Shown here: positions 1 to 5,468 of the stretch, in pieces
How the letters are laid out: each line of letters opens with the position of its first letter
Numbering within the stretch: position 1 is the first letter of the stretch
Assembly: GCA_017998755.1 (NCBI GenBank)
Contig: JAGOCL010000197.1
Span: forward strand, 1-5,468
Length of the DNA: 5,468 nucleotides
DNA from: Spirochaetota bacterium
GTDB lineage: Bacteria; Spirochaetota; GWE2-31-10; MWDO01
Direction: 5' to 3'
The notes under the pieces: model-generated
The model's input: the letters and a program-made list of their open reading frames with translations, nothing else
Database searches by the model: none
Told to the model about the DNA's origin: nothing
Program-made: the position numbers and the translations under genes

Positions 1-27
1 GATAATATATTTTATAAATTAATTTTT

Positions 28-32
28 AGGGG
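28..32 (+). promoter_or_regulatory. Ribosome binding site of the SpoIIE phosphatase gene
   Basis: AGGGG lies five bases before the ATG at 38, a good Shine-Dalgarno match. An in-frame TAA at 20-22 excludes any start further upstream, so the ATG at 38 is well supported. Confidence 0.8.
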
Positions 33-37
33 AACTT

Positions 38-2146
38 ATGAGCAGTCAAAAAAAGGTAAAAAAAGGTTTCTGGTCCTATTTGAAAATCAAGTCTAAATTG
101 ATATTTATCATATTGCCTACGGCGATTATACCTTTAATGGTCGTTGTTTCCTTTACAAGCTGGCGACTTTACAATCACTTGGAAAACCAAGGTAGGGAGA
201 GCTACTCGACTCTAATTCAACAAGTAAGTAAAAACGTTGATTTTTTATACAATCAAAATGCGAGAACCTTGTCAAATATGCTTGATATCCCCGCTCTAGT
301 CGAGGGATTTAACGTTACGGAATATAAATCGGGGCAAGACGAGAAAGACATTAGCCAGAGAATGATAGGAGACGTTACTACGAGAGGGGGATTAAGAAAC
401 ACTTTTGAAGAAAAAATCGAAGGTATGCTCTACGTAGTCGAGCTTGATAAAAAGTCAGTTAATGACAAAACCGATCATAAACAACATCTTCTTATTGACA
501 ATCAGATGAGACTTGATATGGATCTACTTCTGAAAGATCCTCTTTTTAAGAGATTAAAATCAGACAATAAAACGAAACTCGTTTTTGGCAGATTAACGGA
601 AGGGATAATTACCGGAATTTACGCCGATTCTCCCGTTATGATCTACCCTTATTACGCTACTCCTCCTGAAAATGAAACCGATACTTTTACAAAGTTCTTA
701 TTAGTAGCTCTAAAACCTGGATTTCTGAGCAGTTTTTATAACGAAATCGAATCCTTAAAATTCGGAACTCTTTATGTTCTTGACAGTTTTGAAAACGTAA
801 TGTCGTTTAATCATCCTCTCGAAGAGGAAGACTTTGTGTTCGATTATGAGAAAAAAACTTATATTTTTGATAAAGAAACAGAGAAGTCGATTATCGATTA
901 TGAAAAAGCCGAAAAAACTGATTTAATGAATTTTGGCGATTACAAAATGCTCAACATCGATAGCGCTATTTTACAAACACCGCAAGTAAACGAACTCTTG
1001 ACTAATATGGCTAATGGCGTTGTGGACGTTTTTTATGAAAAAAATATTGTAACATATAATAACGAAAAATACCTTACCGTTTTAGGATTTGGAGCTGATT
1101 CTCAGACTAAGTATATATATTTTCATCCGATTAAACAGTTTCAAAAACCTATTGTCGCGGTAGTTCGAATCATAGTTTTATTCTCCGGGATTATGATAAT
1201 AATCATAGTTCTAATTAGTTATATGTTTAGTAAAACTTTTACTAGACCTATCAATACTCTTGTAAGCGCGACGCATGTCGTAGCGCAGGGCGATTATAAT
1301 CATTTTATAGAATCGCAATATAAAGACGAGATCGGTGTTCTCTCCGAAAATTTCAATCAGATGATCAAGAATATCAAAGCGTATCAAGACAGATTGCTCT
1401 CGGCTGAAAGAGAAAAATCCGAACTGGAGTTAGCTTCCAAGATTCAAACCTGTCTTTTACCTGCGATACCTCAGAAAGAGCATTACGATATAACGGCGAC
1501 GATGATCCCGGCGGCCGAAGTAGGCGGCGATTATTACGATCTTATTGGAGAAGCAAACGGAAGAATTTGGTTTGGTATAGGGGACGTATCGGGTCACGGC
1601 TTAACTTCGGGACTTATAATGATGATGGCTCAAACAGCTTTTAACACTATATTATTAAACGACCCGACTATTAGTTCGGATAAACTTGTAGCTCAAGTAA
1701 ATAAAGTTATGTATCAAAATATTAAGCAAAGGCTTGGCGAAGATCACTTTATGACGATATCTTTTATGGTCGCTAATCCCGACGGAACCGTTCAGTTGTC
1801 CGGTTGCCATCTTGACGTACTAATATATAGAAATAAAACTAAGAAAGTTGAAAGACTTGAAACAAACGGCGTATGGCTCGGGCTTATACCTGATATCGAA
1901 CAAAATACCGTCGAATCGAGCTTTAAACTTGAACAAGGGGATCTTTTTTTCCTTTATACCGACGGACTTATCGAATGTACAAACGAAAAAGACGAACAAT
2001 ACGATATGGAAAGATTGATAAAAAAACTGGAAGAAATCGGCGATAAACCGGTCAAAGATATAGAGGAAGAGATAATTAACAGCGCTTTTCAGTTCTTAAA
2101 AGAGCAAAAAGATGATATTACGTTTGTTATAGCCAGAAAAAAATAA
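38..2146 (+). CDS. Membrane sensor phosphatase: Cache-like domain, HAMP and SpoIIE/RsbU-type PP2C domain
   Basis: This is a 702-residue transmembrane serine/threonine phosphatase of the SpoIIE/RsbU group. In known members the enzyme dephosphorylates an STAS-domain anti-anti-sigma protein (RsbV/SpoIIAA type) in partner switching. A basic N-terminus precedes membrane helix 1 (about residues 20-45). An extracytoplasmic region follows (about 46-370), of a size and style fitting a double Cache sensor, but this is inferred. Membrane helix 2 is at about 372-396 and a HAMP linker at about 397-450, with the conserved Pro403 and the DEIG motif at 430-433. A short helix ends in ASKIQTCLLP (466-475), typical just before RsbU catalytic domains. 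The PP2C domain (about 480-700) carries GGDYYD (496-501), GDVSGHG (515-521), TDG (641-643) and DDIT (692-695), so the acidic Mn/Mg ligands look intact and the enzyme should be active. Tandem TAA codons end the gene. No RsbV, RsbW or response-regulator gene is adjacent in the window, so its target and signal are unknown. Confidence 0.93.
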   Translation: MSSQKKVKKGFWSYLKIKSKLIFIILPTAIIPLMVVVSFTSWRLYNHLENQGRESYSTLIQQVSKNVDFLYNQNARTLSNMLDIPALVEGFNVTEYKSGQDEKDISQRMIGDVTTRGGLRNTFEEKIEGMLYVVELDKKSVNDKTDHKQHLLIDNQMRLDMDLLLKDPLFKRLKSDNKTKLVFGRLTEGIITGIYADSPVMIYPYYATPPENETDTFTKFLLVALKPGFLSSFYNEIESLKFGTLYVLDSFENVMSFNHPLEEEDFVFDYEKKTYIFDKETEKSIIDYEKAEKTDLMNFGDYKMLNIDSAILQTPQVNELLTNMANGVVDVFYEKNIVTYNNEKYLTVLGFGADSQTKYIYFHPIKQFQKPIVAVVRIIVLFSGIMIIIIVLISYMFSKTFTRPINTLVSATHVVAQGDYNHFIESQYKDEIGVLSENFNQMIKNIKAYQDRLLSAEREKSELELASKIQTCLLPAIPQKEHYDITATMIPAAEVGGDYYDLIGEANGRIWFGIGDVSGHGLTSGLIMMMAQTAFNTILLNDPTISSDKLVAQVNKVMYQNIKQRLGEDHFMTISFMVANPDGTVQLSGCHLDVLIYRNKTKKVERLETNGVWLGLIPDIEQNTVESSFKLEQGDLFFLYTDGLIECTNEKDEQYDMERLIKKLEEIGDKPVKDIEEEIINSAFQFLKEQKDDITFVIARKK

Positions 2147-2163
2147 TAAGACCTTTATTGGAT

Positions 2164-2199
2164 AAAGCTTCTGAAAATAATAATTTCAGAAGCTTTTTT
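2164..2199 (+). terminator. Rho-independent terminator between convergent genes
   Basis: A perfect 13-bp inverted repeat (AAAGCTTCTGAAA at 2164-2176 and its complement at 2184-2196) encloses a 7-base loop. The T-run at 2194-2199 follows on the plus strand. The hairpin starts 17 bases after the phosphatase stop. It also lies just past the stop of the minus-strand acetyltransferase gene (last base 2202). On that strand only three U residues follow the stem before AUCC, so it is a good terminator for the phosphatase gene and at best a weaker one for the opposing operon. Confidence 0.88.
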
Positions 2200-2201
2200 A
2201 T

Positions 2202-2693
2202 TTATAGAATTTTATTAAAAATTATTTTGTCGTCTTTGAAATCGTAAAAGTCCTTAAATATTGCGGCTTCTTGATATCCGTTTTTTTTATAAAAATTTCT
2301 TGTAGGAAGATATTGATCCTTAGAAGAGGTGTCCAAATAGACTTGATAACCGCCGAGTTTCTTTATATACTCCTCGCTTTTTTTCAAAAGATAAGCGCCT
2401 ATTCCATTCCCCCTCAAATCGTTTCGAACTATGATCCAATAAAGATCGTAGCTTATATACGAACACGGTATCTCGCCGAAACAACTGTAAGCGACAATTT
2501 CGTTCTCGCTTTCCATAATGTTAAAAAGATAACCGCTTTTTATTCCTTTTACTAACCGCTCTTCTACCAGTTCTCTTGCGATTAAAGTTTCCTCTTCCGT
2601 AAAAAATTTGGTTTCTCTTGTAATTTTTTCGATAGCTTCGGCGTCGCTCTCATTAACATAATCCCTAATTTGATACTTATCTACATCAGTCAT
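2202..2693 (-). CDS. GNAT-family N-acetyltransferase, last gene of the aminomutase/ATP-grasp cluster
   Basis: This 163-residue, single-domain protein should be a cytoplasmic acetyl-CoA-dependent N-acyltransferase. The acetyl-CoA pyrophosphate-binding motif A is visible as RGNGIG (94-99) after the strand YWIIVRNDL. The C-terminal motif FYKKNGY (134-140) supplies the tyrosine often used as general acid in GNAT enzymes. The segment between them (TSSKDQYLPTR, 122-132) and the upstream SYDLYWI (81-87) are distinctive and probably reflect a specific subfamily. The ATG overlaps the stop of the preceding ligase as ATGA, with a weak GAAGAG ribosome site six bases upstream, so translation is probably coupled. 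Its position after a KamA-type aminomutase recalls the ablA-ablB pair, where AblB acetylates beta-lysine. AblB proteins are clearly longer (from memory, over 250 residues), so this is not a plain AblB. The substrate is unknown; an amino group on the cluster's product is the inferred target. An unrelated substrate is possible, since GNAT specificity is hard to predict. Confidence 0.87.
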   Translation of the reverse strand: MTDVDKYQIRDYVNESDAEAIEKITRETKFFTEEETLIARELVEERLVKGIKSGYLFNIMESENEIVAYSCFGEIPCSYISYDLYWIIVRNDLRGNGIGAYLLKKSEEYIKKLGGYQVYLDTSSKDQYLPTRNFYKKNGYQEAAIFKDFYDFKDDKIIFNKIL

Positions 2694-3676
2694 AAATAAC
2701 TCTTCAAACTCGATTTAATTATAACGCTTATCATCTCGTCGTAAGATAAGCCGCCTTTGTTAGCCGCCGCGTAAAATCCGCTATCGTCGCTTAAACACGG
2801 GTTTGTATTTATTTCAAGCAAGTAACAATTGTTGTCTTTATCTGTTCTAAAATCAAATCTTGCGTAAGTCTCTATACTTAATATACGGGATAAGAATATT
2901 ATAGCGTCGTCCATAGCGTCAAATAACTTTTGATCCTCAATTTTTCTATCAAAAGATCTAACCGTATTTTTGTATTCTACGGAAGACTCGTCCCATTTTG
3001 ATTTATAACAAACGATCTTTGGAGCGTCTTCTTTATAGTCTTTAAAAATAATTTCCGCTCTCGGAAGGATTTTCCCGTTTAGTAAAGAAATATTGAATTC
3101 CCTACCTTCTATATATTCCTCGGCGTAGAAATCAAAGTTATATTTCTTTTGTCTATCAAATATTTCTTTTTTGATATCCTTAGCGTTTTGAAAATATTTA
3201 ACGGAATTTTTATCAATACTTATCGAAGAATGTCTATCAACCGGCTTTAGTATATATTTTTTCCCGGGAATAAATTCAGACAAATCCTTAGCGGTAACGT
3301 AGCGCGGAGTATAAATATTTTTTTGATATGAAATAGATTTTAAAAACCTTTTAAAAATAAGTTTGTTATGGGTATGGTAAATTGAGTCCGCTCTGCACCC
3401 CGTATATGGAATATTAATACTTTCAAAAAAAAGCGGAGCTATAGAGATATACGCCTCGTCTTCTACAAGATTAAAAATAAACATAGGTTGATTCTTCTCC
3501 AAAACAGACTTTATATTTGAAAGATTTCCGTCAAATTGAAGAGTCAAAGTATTATACCCCAAATTTGTGAGCGATCGATGAATAAGATTGGCCTGACTCA
3601 AATTATCGAGCGCGTCCGCTTCCGTATTATCGAAACTCTTTATATAGTCGTGAACTATTACGACATTTTTTTTCAT
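2690..3676 (-). CDS. ATP-grasp ligase, D-Ala-D-Ala-ligase-like (second, divergent copy)
   Basis: This 328-residue protein has the ATP-grasp fold of the D-Ala-D-Ala ligase group, whose enzymes join a carboxylate to an amine through an acyl phosphate. Residue numbers count from the ATG at 3676. The N-terminal domain (about 1-95) holds FIFNLVED (66-73) and IPYTG (89-93). The ATP-binding part follows with Lys144 in ILKP, a loop at 147-154 and YIEGREF (188-194). The C-terminal lobe has Asp275 in RFDFR and EINTNPCL (288-295), so the expected Mg ligands Asp275, Glu288 and Asn290 are present. The loop reads HSSIS where the upstream ligase has GSSKG, so both glycines are replaced. The catalytic core therefore looks functional, but the substrate is probably not D-alanine. 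The gene begins one base after the upstream ligase ends and overlaps the GNAT gene by four bases. A TTG at 3715 would add 13 residues, but it lies inside the upstream gene; the ATG at 3676 has GAGG four bases away and starts a typical beta-strand (KKNVVIVHDY). Confidence 0.88.
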   Translation of the reverse strand: MKKNVVIVHDYIKSFDNTEADALDNLSQANLIHRSLTNLGYNTLTLQFDGNLSNIKSVLEKNQPMFIFNLVEDEAYISIAPLFFESINIPYTGCRADSIYHTHNKLIFKRFLKSISYQKNIYTPRYVTAKDLSEFIPGKKYILKPVDRHSSISIDKNSVKYFQNAKDIKKEIFDRQKKYNFDFYAEEYIEGREFNISLLNGKILPRAEIIFKDYKEDAPKIVCYKSKWDESSVEYKNTVRSFDRKIEDQKLFDAMDDAIIFLSRILSIETYARFDFRTDKDNNCYLLEINTNPCLSDDSGFYAAANKGGLSYDEMISVIIKSSLKSYL

Positions 3677-3677
3677 A

Positions 3678-4664
3678 TTACCTCGCTTCCATTCTTTCCA
3701 GCGCAGAATTAACAATAATTTTTATTAATTCGTCGTAATTTCTTCCTAACATAGAAAACATTATTGGTAAATCCGAATAGTTTGGATTTAATCCGGCTAA
3801 AGGATTTACCTCTATAAAATTTATATCGCCGTCTTTGTCGAGCATAATATCGACTCTTCCGGCGTCTCGACATTCCAAAGCTCTCCACGCGCCCACGGCG
3901 AACTCTTTAATCTCCTCGTTTAGCTTTATATCAGTTATCAGCTTGTATTCTACGACCTCTTCGTACATAGCTTTGTTTTTATAAGAATATGCGTTTTTTT
4001 CGGCTTTTTCGTTTAAAATTACTTCCATACCGCCTATACATTCCGCTTTTATTCCCGTTCCAATCATCCCGACGGTGAACTCTCTTCCCGAACAATAAGT
4101 CTCGACTAAAACGGGTTGCTTAAATTTTTTAAGAAGCTCCAAAGACGCCGTTTTTAGTTGATTTTTATTCTCAACTTTTGATTTATCGGCAATTCCCTTA
4201 CTCGATCCTTCCGCTACCGGCTTAACGAATAAAGGATAAGCCAAATTGAGTTTATCAATATCTTCTGCGGTTTTTATAACAAAAAAATCCGGAGTTTTAA
4301 ACCCGTTTGCTCTAACAATCGTTTTGGTTAAATCTTTTTTAAGAGAAATCCCCAAAACGACCGGATCGGAAAACGTATAAGCGATATTATACGCTTCCAA
4401 AAGAGCCGGAACTTGAGACTCTCTGGAATATGTTCCGTTTACGCCTTCGCAAATATTAAAAACCAGATCCCATCTAGCGTTATCGTTTAATCTTTTAATC
4501 AGAGATCTAATGTTTCCTATACGTTCGGTTTCATACCCTAGTTTTCTAATCGCAGACTCTATTCCGTTAACTGTTTCGGGAATATCAAGTTCCGCCGTTT
4601 CTTCAACGCTATAACCTTCTTTCAGATAATCCTCTTTCAAATCGTATGTCAAACCTATCTTCAT
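3678..4664 (-). CDS. ATP-grasp ligase, D-Ala-D-Ala-ligase-like (first copy)
   Basis: This 328-residue cytoplasmic ATP-grasp protein resembles D-Ala-D-Ala ligases closely in its middle and end. Visible motifs in order are MKIGLTYDL at the start; DLVFNICEG (66-74), matching the family's second N-terminal strand; SLKKDLTK (107-114), matching the segment before the ATP lobe; FVKP with Lys148; the glycine/serine loop EGSSKGI (152-158); SGREF (192-196); AGRVD (268-272), with the Arg that stabilises the tetrahedral intermediate in Ddl and Asp272; and FIEVNP (283-288), with Mg ligands Glu285 and Asn287. The N-terminus lacks the usual EHxVS-type segment carrying the glutamate that holds the first D-Ala, and has YDLKEDYLKEGYSVEETAE instead. 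The Ddl signature after the Mg ligands is also changed (PLAGLNPNYSDLP). Together these suggest a real amino-acid ligase with another substrate rather than the cell-wall enzyme. AGGA seven bases before the ATG supports the start. It lies 57 bases after the aminomutase gene and one base before the second ligase. Confidence 0.9.
   Translation of the reverse strand: MKIGLTYDLKEDYLKEGYSVEETAELDIPETVNGIESAIRKLGYETERIGNIRSLIKRLNDNARWDLVFNICEGVNGTYSRESQVPALLEAYNIAYTFSDPVVLGISLKKDLTKTIVRANGFKTPDFFVIKTAEDIDKLNLAYPLFVKPVAEGSSKGIADKSKVENKNQLKTASLELLKKFKQPVLVETYCSGREFTVGMIGTGIKAECIGGMEVILNEKAEKNAYSYKNKAMYEEVVEYKLITDIKLNEEIKEFAVGAWRALECRDAGRVDIMLDKDGDINFIEVNPLAGLNPNYSDLPIMFSMLGRNYDELIKIIVNSALERMEAR
3680..3684 (-). 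promoter_or_regulatory. Ribosome binding site fixing the start of the second ATP-grasp gene
   Basis: Read on the minus strand, GAGGT precedes TAAT and the ATG at 3676. The GAGG lies inside the last two sense codons (Ala-Arg) of the upstream ligase, and its stop TAA sits between this site and the start. This supports ATG 3676 over the in-frame TTG at 3715, and suggests that ribosomes ending the first ligase re-initiate on the second. Confidence 0.72.
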
Positions 4665-4671
4665 TATTTCT

Positions 4672-4675
4672 TCCT
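4672..4675 (-). promoter_or_regulatory. Ribosome binding site of the first ATP-grasp gene
   Basis: On the minus strand AGGA (within AGGAAG) stands seven bases before the ATG at 4664. The 57-base gap between the aminomutase stop and this start shows no hairpin or promoter that I can recognise, so read-through from the aminomutase gene is expected. Confidence 0.68.
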
Positions 4676-4721
4676 AGTATCATTCTTTTTTGCTTGCGCC
4701 GTTTACAACATCGGCTATTTA

Positions 4722-5468
4722 TTAAGCAAGGTCGCAATCCGGATAGCTGTATTTATTGTTTTCATAATTTCTCAGTAAAACGGCGCCATTTTCATCTCTT
4801 CCGCGATAGTAATCCGGCAGTAAAGGTATCTTTCCTCCTCCTCCCGGCGCGTCGATAACGTAGTGAGGTATAGCATACCCCGAAGTCCAGCCCCTAAGAT
4901 TATCTATTATCTCTATCCCTTTTTCCACCGGAGTCCTAAAATGTGAAGATCCCATTATCGGGTCGCACTGATATAAATAATACGGTTTAACTCTTATTTT
5001 TAAAAGTTTATGAAATAGACTCGTCATAGTTTGCGGATTATCGTTTACGTCTTTAAGCAATACAGTTTGCGATCCCATTACTATTCCGGCGTCGGCTAAC
5101 ATATTACAAGCTTTAGCCGTCTCTTCCGTAATCTCGTCGGGATGTGTAAAGTGAATGCTCATATATAGCGGTTTAAAGTTTTTCAATATCTTTATTAGAT
5201 GCTTGTTAATCCGCATCGGCATAACCGCCGGAACTTTTGTCCCTATTCGCGCCATTTCAATGTGCGGAATTGAAAAAATATTAGTTAAAAGATAGTTTAA
5301 AGATATGTCCGGCAACGTCAACGGATCTCCTCCGGATATGATTATATCTCTTATCTCTTTATGTTCCCTTATATATTTAAAAGCCAACTCCCATTCAGCC
5401 ATCTGTTTCTTTAAAAAATTGTTATTCGACACAATCCTTGATCTGGTGCAATAACGGCAATTAGTCGA
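4722..5468 (-). CDS. KamA-family radical-SAM 2,3-aminomutase (lysine 2,3-aminomutase-like), 5' end outside window
   Basis: The C-terminal 248 residues of a radical-SAM, PLP-dependent aminomutase are present. Family members move an alpha-amino group to the beta carbon, for example L-lysine to beta-lysine. The open frame continues to the window edge: residues before the GTG at 5432 read STNCRYCTRSRI, the end of the CxxxCxxC iron-sulfur motif, so the first cluster cysteine should lie just beyond base 5468 and roughly 110-120 N-terminal residues are missing. Further landmarks are SGGDPLTLPD, RIGTKVPAV, HFTHPDEIT, YYLYQCD, HFRTP and DAPGGGGK, whose Lys is the PLP-binding residue in lysine 2,3-aminomutase. 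The two aspartates that bind the substrate side-chain amine there (Asp293 and Asp330 in the clostridial enzyme) are both present at the same 37-residue spacing, and the carboxylate-binding Arg after CT is kept. The zinc-site cysteines of the clostridial enzyme are absent: the Cys268 position is Asn and the C-terminal CxCxxC tail is missing. Lysine is a reasonable substrate, but another amino acid cannot be excluded. It is the first visible gene of the cluster. Confidence 0.93.
   Translation of the reverse strand, partial: STNCRYCTRSRIVSNNNFLKKQMAEWELAFKYIREHKEIRDIIISGGDPLTLPDISLNYLLTNIFSIPHIEMARIGTKVPAVMPMRINKHLIKILKNFKPLYMSIHFTHPDEITEETAKACNMLADAGIVMGSQTVLLKDVNDNPQTMTSLFHKLLKIRVKPYYLYQCDPIMGSSHFRTPVEKGIEIIDNLRGWTSGYAIPHYVIDAPGGGGKIPLLPDYYRGRDENGAVLLRNYENNKYSYPDCDLA

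Noticed and set aside
1..20. Possible -10 boxes (GATAAT at 1-6, TATAAA at 13-18) before the phosphatase gene
   Set aside because: The stretch is so AT-rich that such matches are expected by chance, and any -35 box would lie outside the window.
2271..2555. Plus-strand open frame of 94 codons
   Set aside because: It lies wholly inside the GNAT gene on the other strand, has no convincing domain or ribosome site, and the antisense protein has clear GNAT motifs.
3677..3715. Upstream TTG start giving the second ATP-grasp protein 13 more residues
   Set aside because: The extension overlaps the upstream ligase, starts with a rare codon and has composition unlike a ligase N-terminus. ATG 3676 has a ribosome site and begins the expected beta-strand.
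3678..4664. Calling the first ligase the cell-wall D-Ala-D-Ala ligase (ddl)
   Set aside because: The N-terminal D-Ala-binding segment and the motif after the Mg ligands differ, and the operon partners are an aminomutase and a GNAT rather than mur or fts genes.
2690..4664. Recent tandem duplication of the two ATP-grasp genes
   Set aside because: The equal length of 328 residues is a coincidence: the proteins share only the core ATP-grasp motifs, and their N-termini, loop and C-terminal motifs differ.
4646..4858. Plus-strand open frame of 70 codons
   Set aside because: It is antisense to the end of the aminomutase gene, the intergenic gap and the start of the first ligase. Its Arg/Leu/Phe-rich composition is typical of a shadow frame.
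4722..5468. EpmB (beta-lysylation of elongation factor P) as the identity of the KamA homologue
   Set aside because: No efp or epmA gene is in the window and the partners are ligases and a GNAT. It remains possible in principle, since EpmB is in the same family, but context argues against it.

Overview
The window is AT-rich (roughly mid-30s % GC by eye, not counted) and densely packed with bacterial genes. It holds one complete plus-strand signalling gene and a four-gene minus-strand cluster. The two meet tail to tail at a strong hairpin terminator near 2164-2199. Nothing in the sequence fixes the organism. A low-GC bacterium that uses a large membrane HAMP/SpoIIE phosphatase and an oxygen-sensitive radical-SAM aminomutase fits many anaerobic or gut/sediment lineages, such as spirochaete-like or other low-GC Gram-negative groups. 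That placement is inference only.

Left part (38-2146, plus): a 702-residue transmembrane phosphatase. It has an N-terminal membrane helix, an extracytoplasmic sensor region of about 325 residues (probably Cache-like), a second helix, a HAMP linker, a short signalling helix and a complete SpoIIE/RsbU-type PP2C domain with all four acidic metal motifs. No anti-sigma factor or antagonist gene is visible beside it. Its 5' neighbour lies outside the window.

Right part (5468 down to 2202, minus), in transcription order: a KamA-family radical-SAM 2,3-aminomutase cut by the window's right edge; a D-Ala-D-Ala-ligase-like ATP-grasp ligase; a second, divergent ATP-grasp ligase starting 1 base after the first one ends; and a GNAT N-acetyltransferase overlapping the second ligase by 4 bases (ATGA). 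The gaps (57, 1 and -4 bases) point to one operon with translational coupling over the last three genes.

How the genes may work together (inference): the aminomutase would make a beta-amino acid (beta-lysine if the conserved substrate aspartates mean what they do in lysine 2,3-aminomutase). The two carboxylate-amine ligases could build a small peptide or amide, and the GNAT could acetylate an amino group. This would resemble in logic known N-acetylated compatible solutes (N-epsilon-acetyl-beta-lysine, N-acetylglutaminylglutamine amide), but the product cannot be read from sequence. This cluster is the most interesting part of the window. No RNA genes, insertion sequences, CRISPR arrays or attachment sites were seen, and there is no gene-free stretch above 60 bases.
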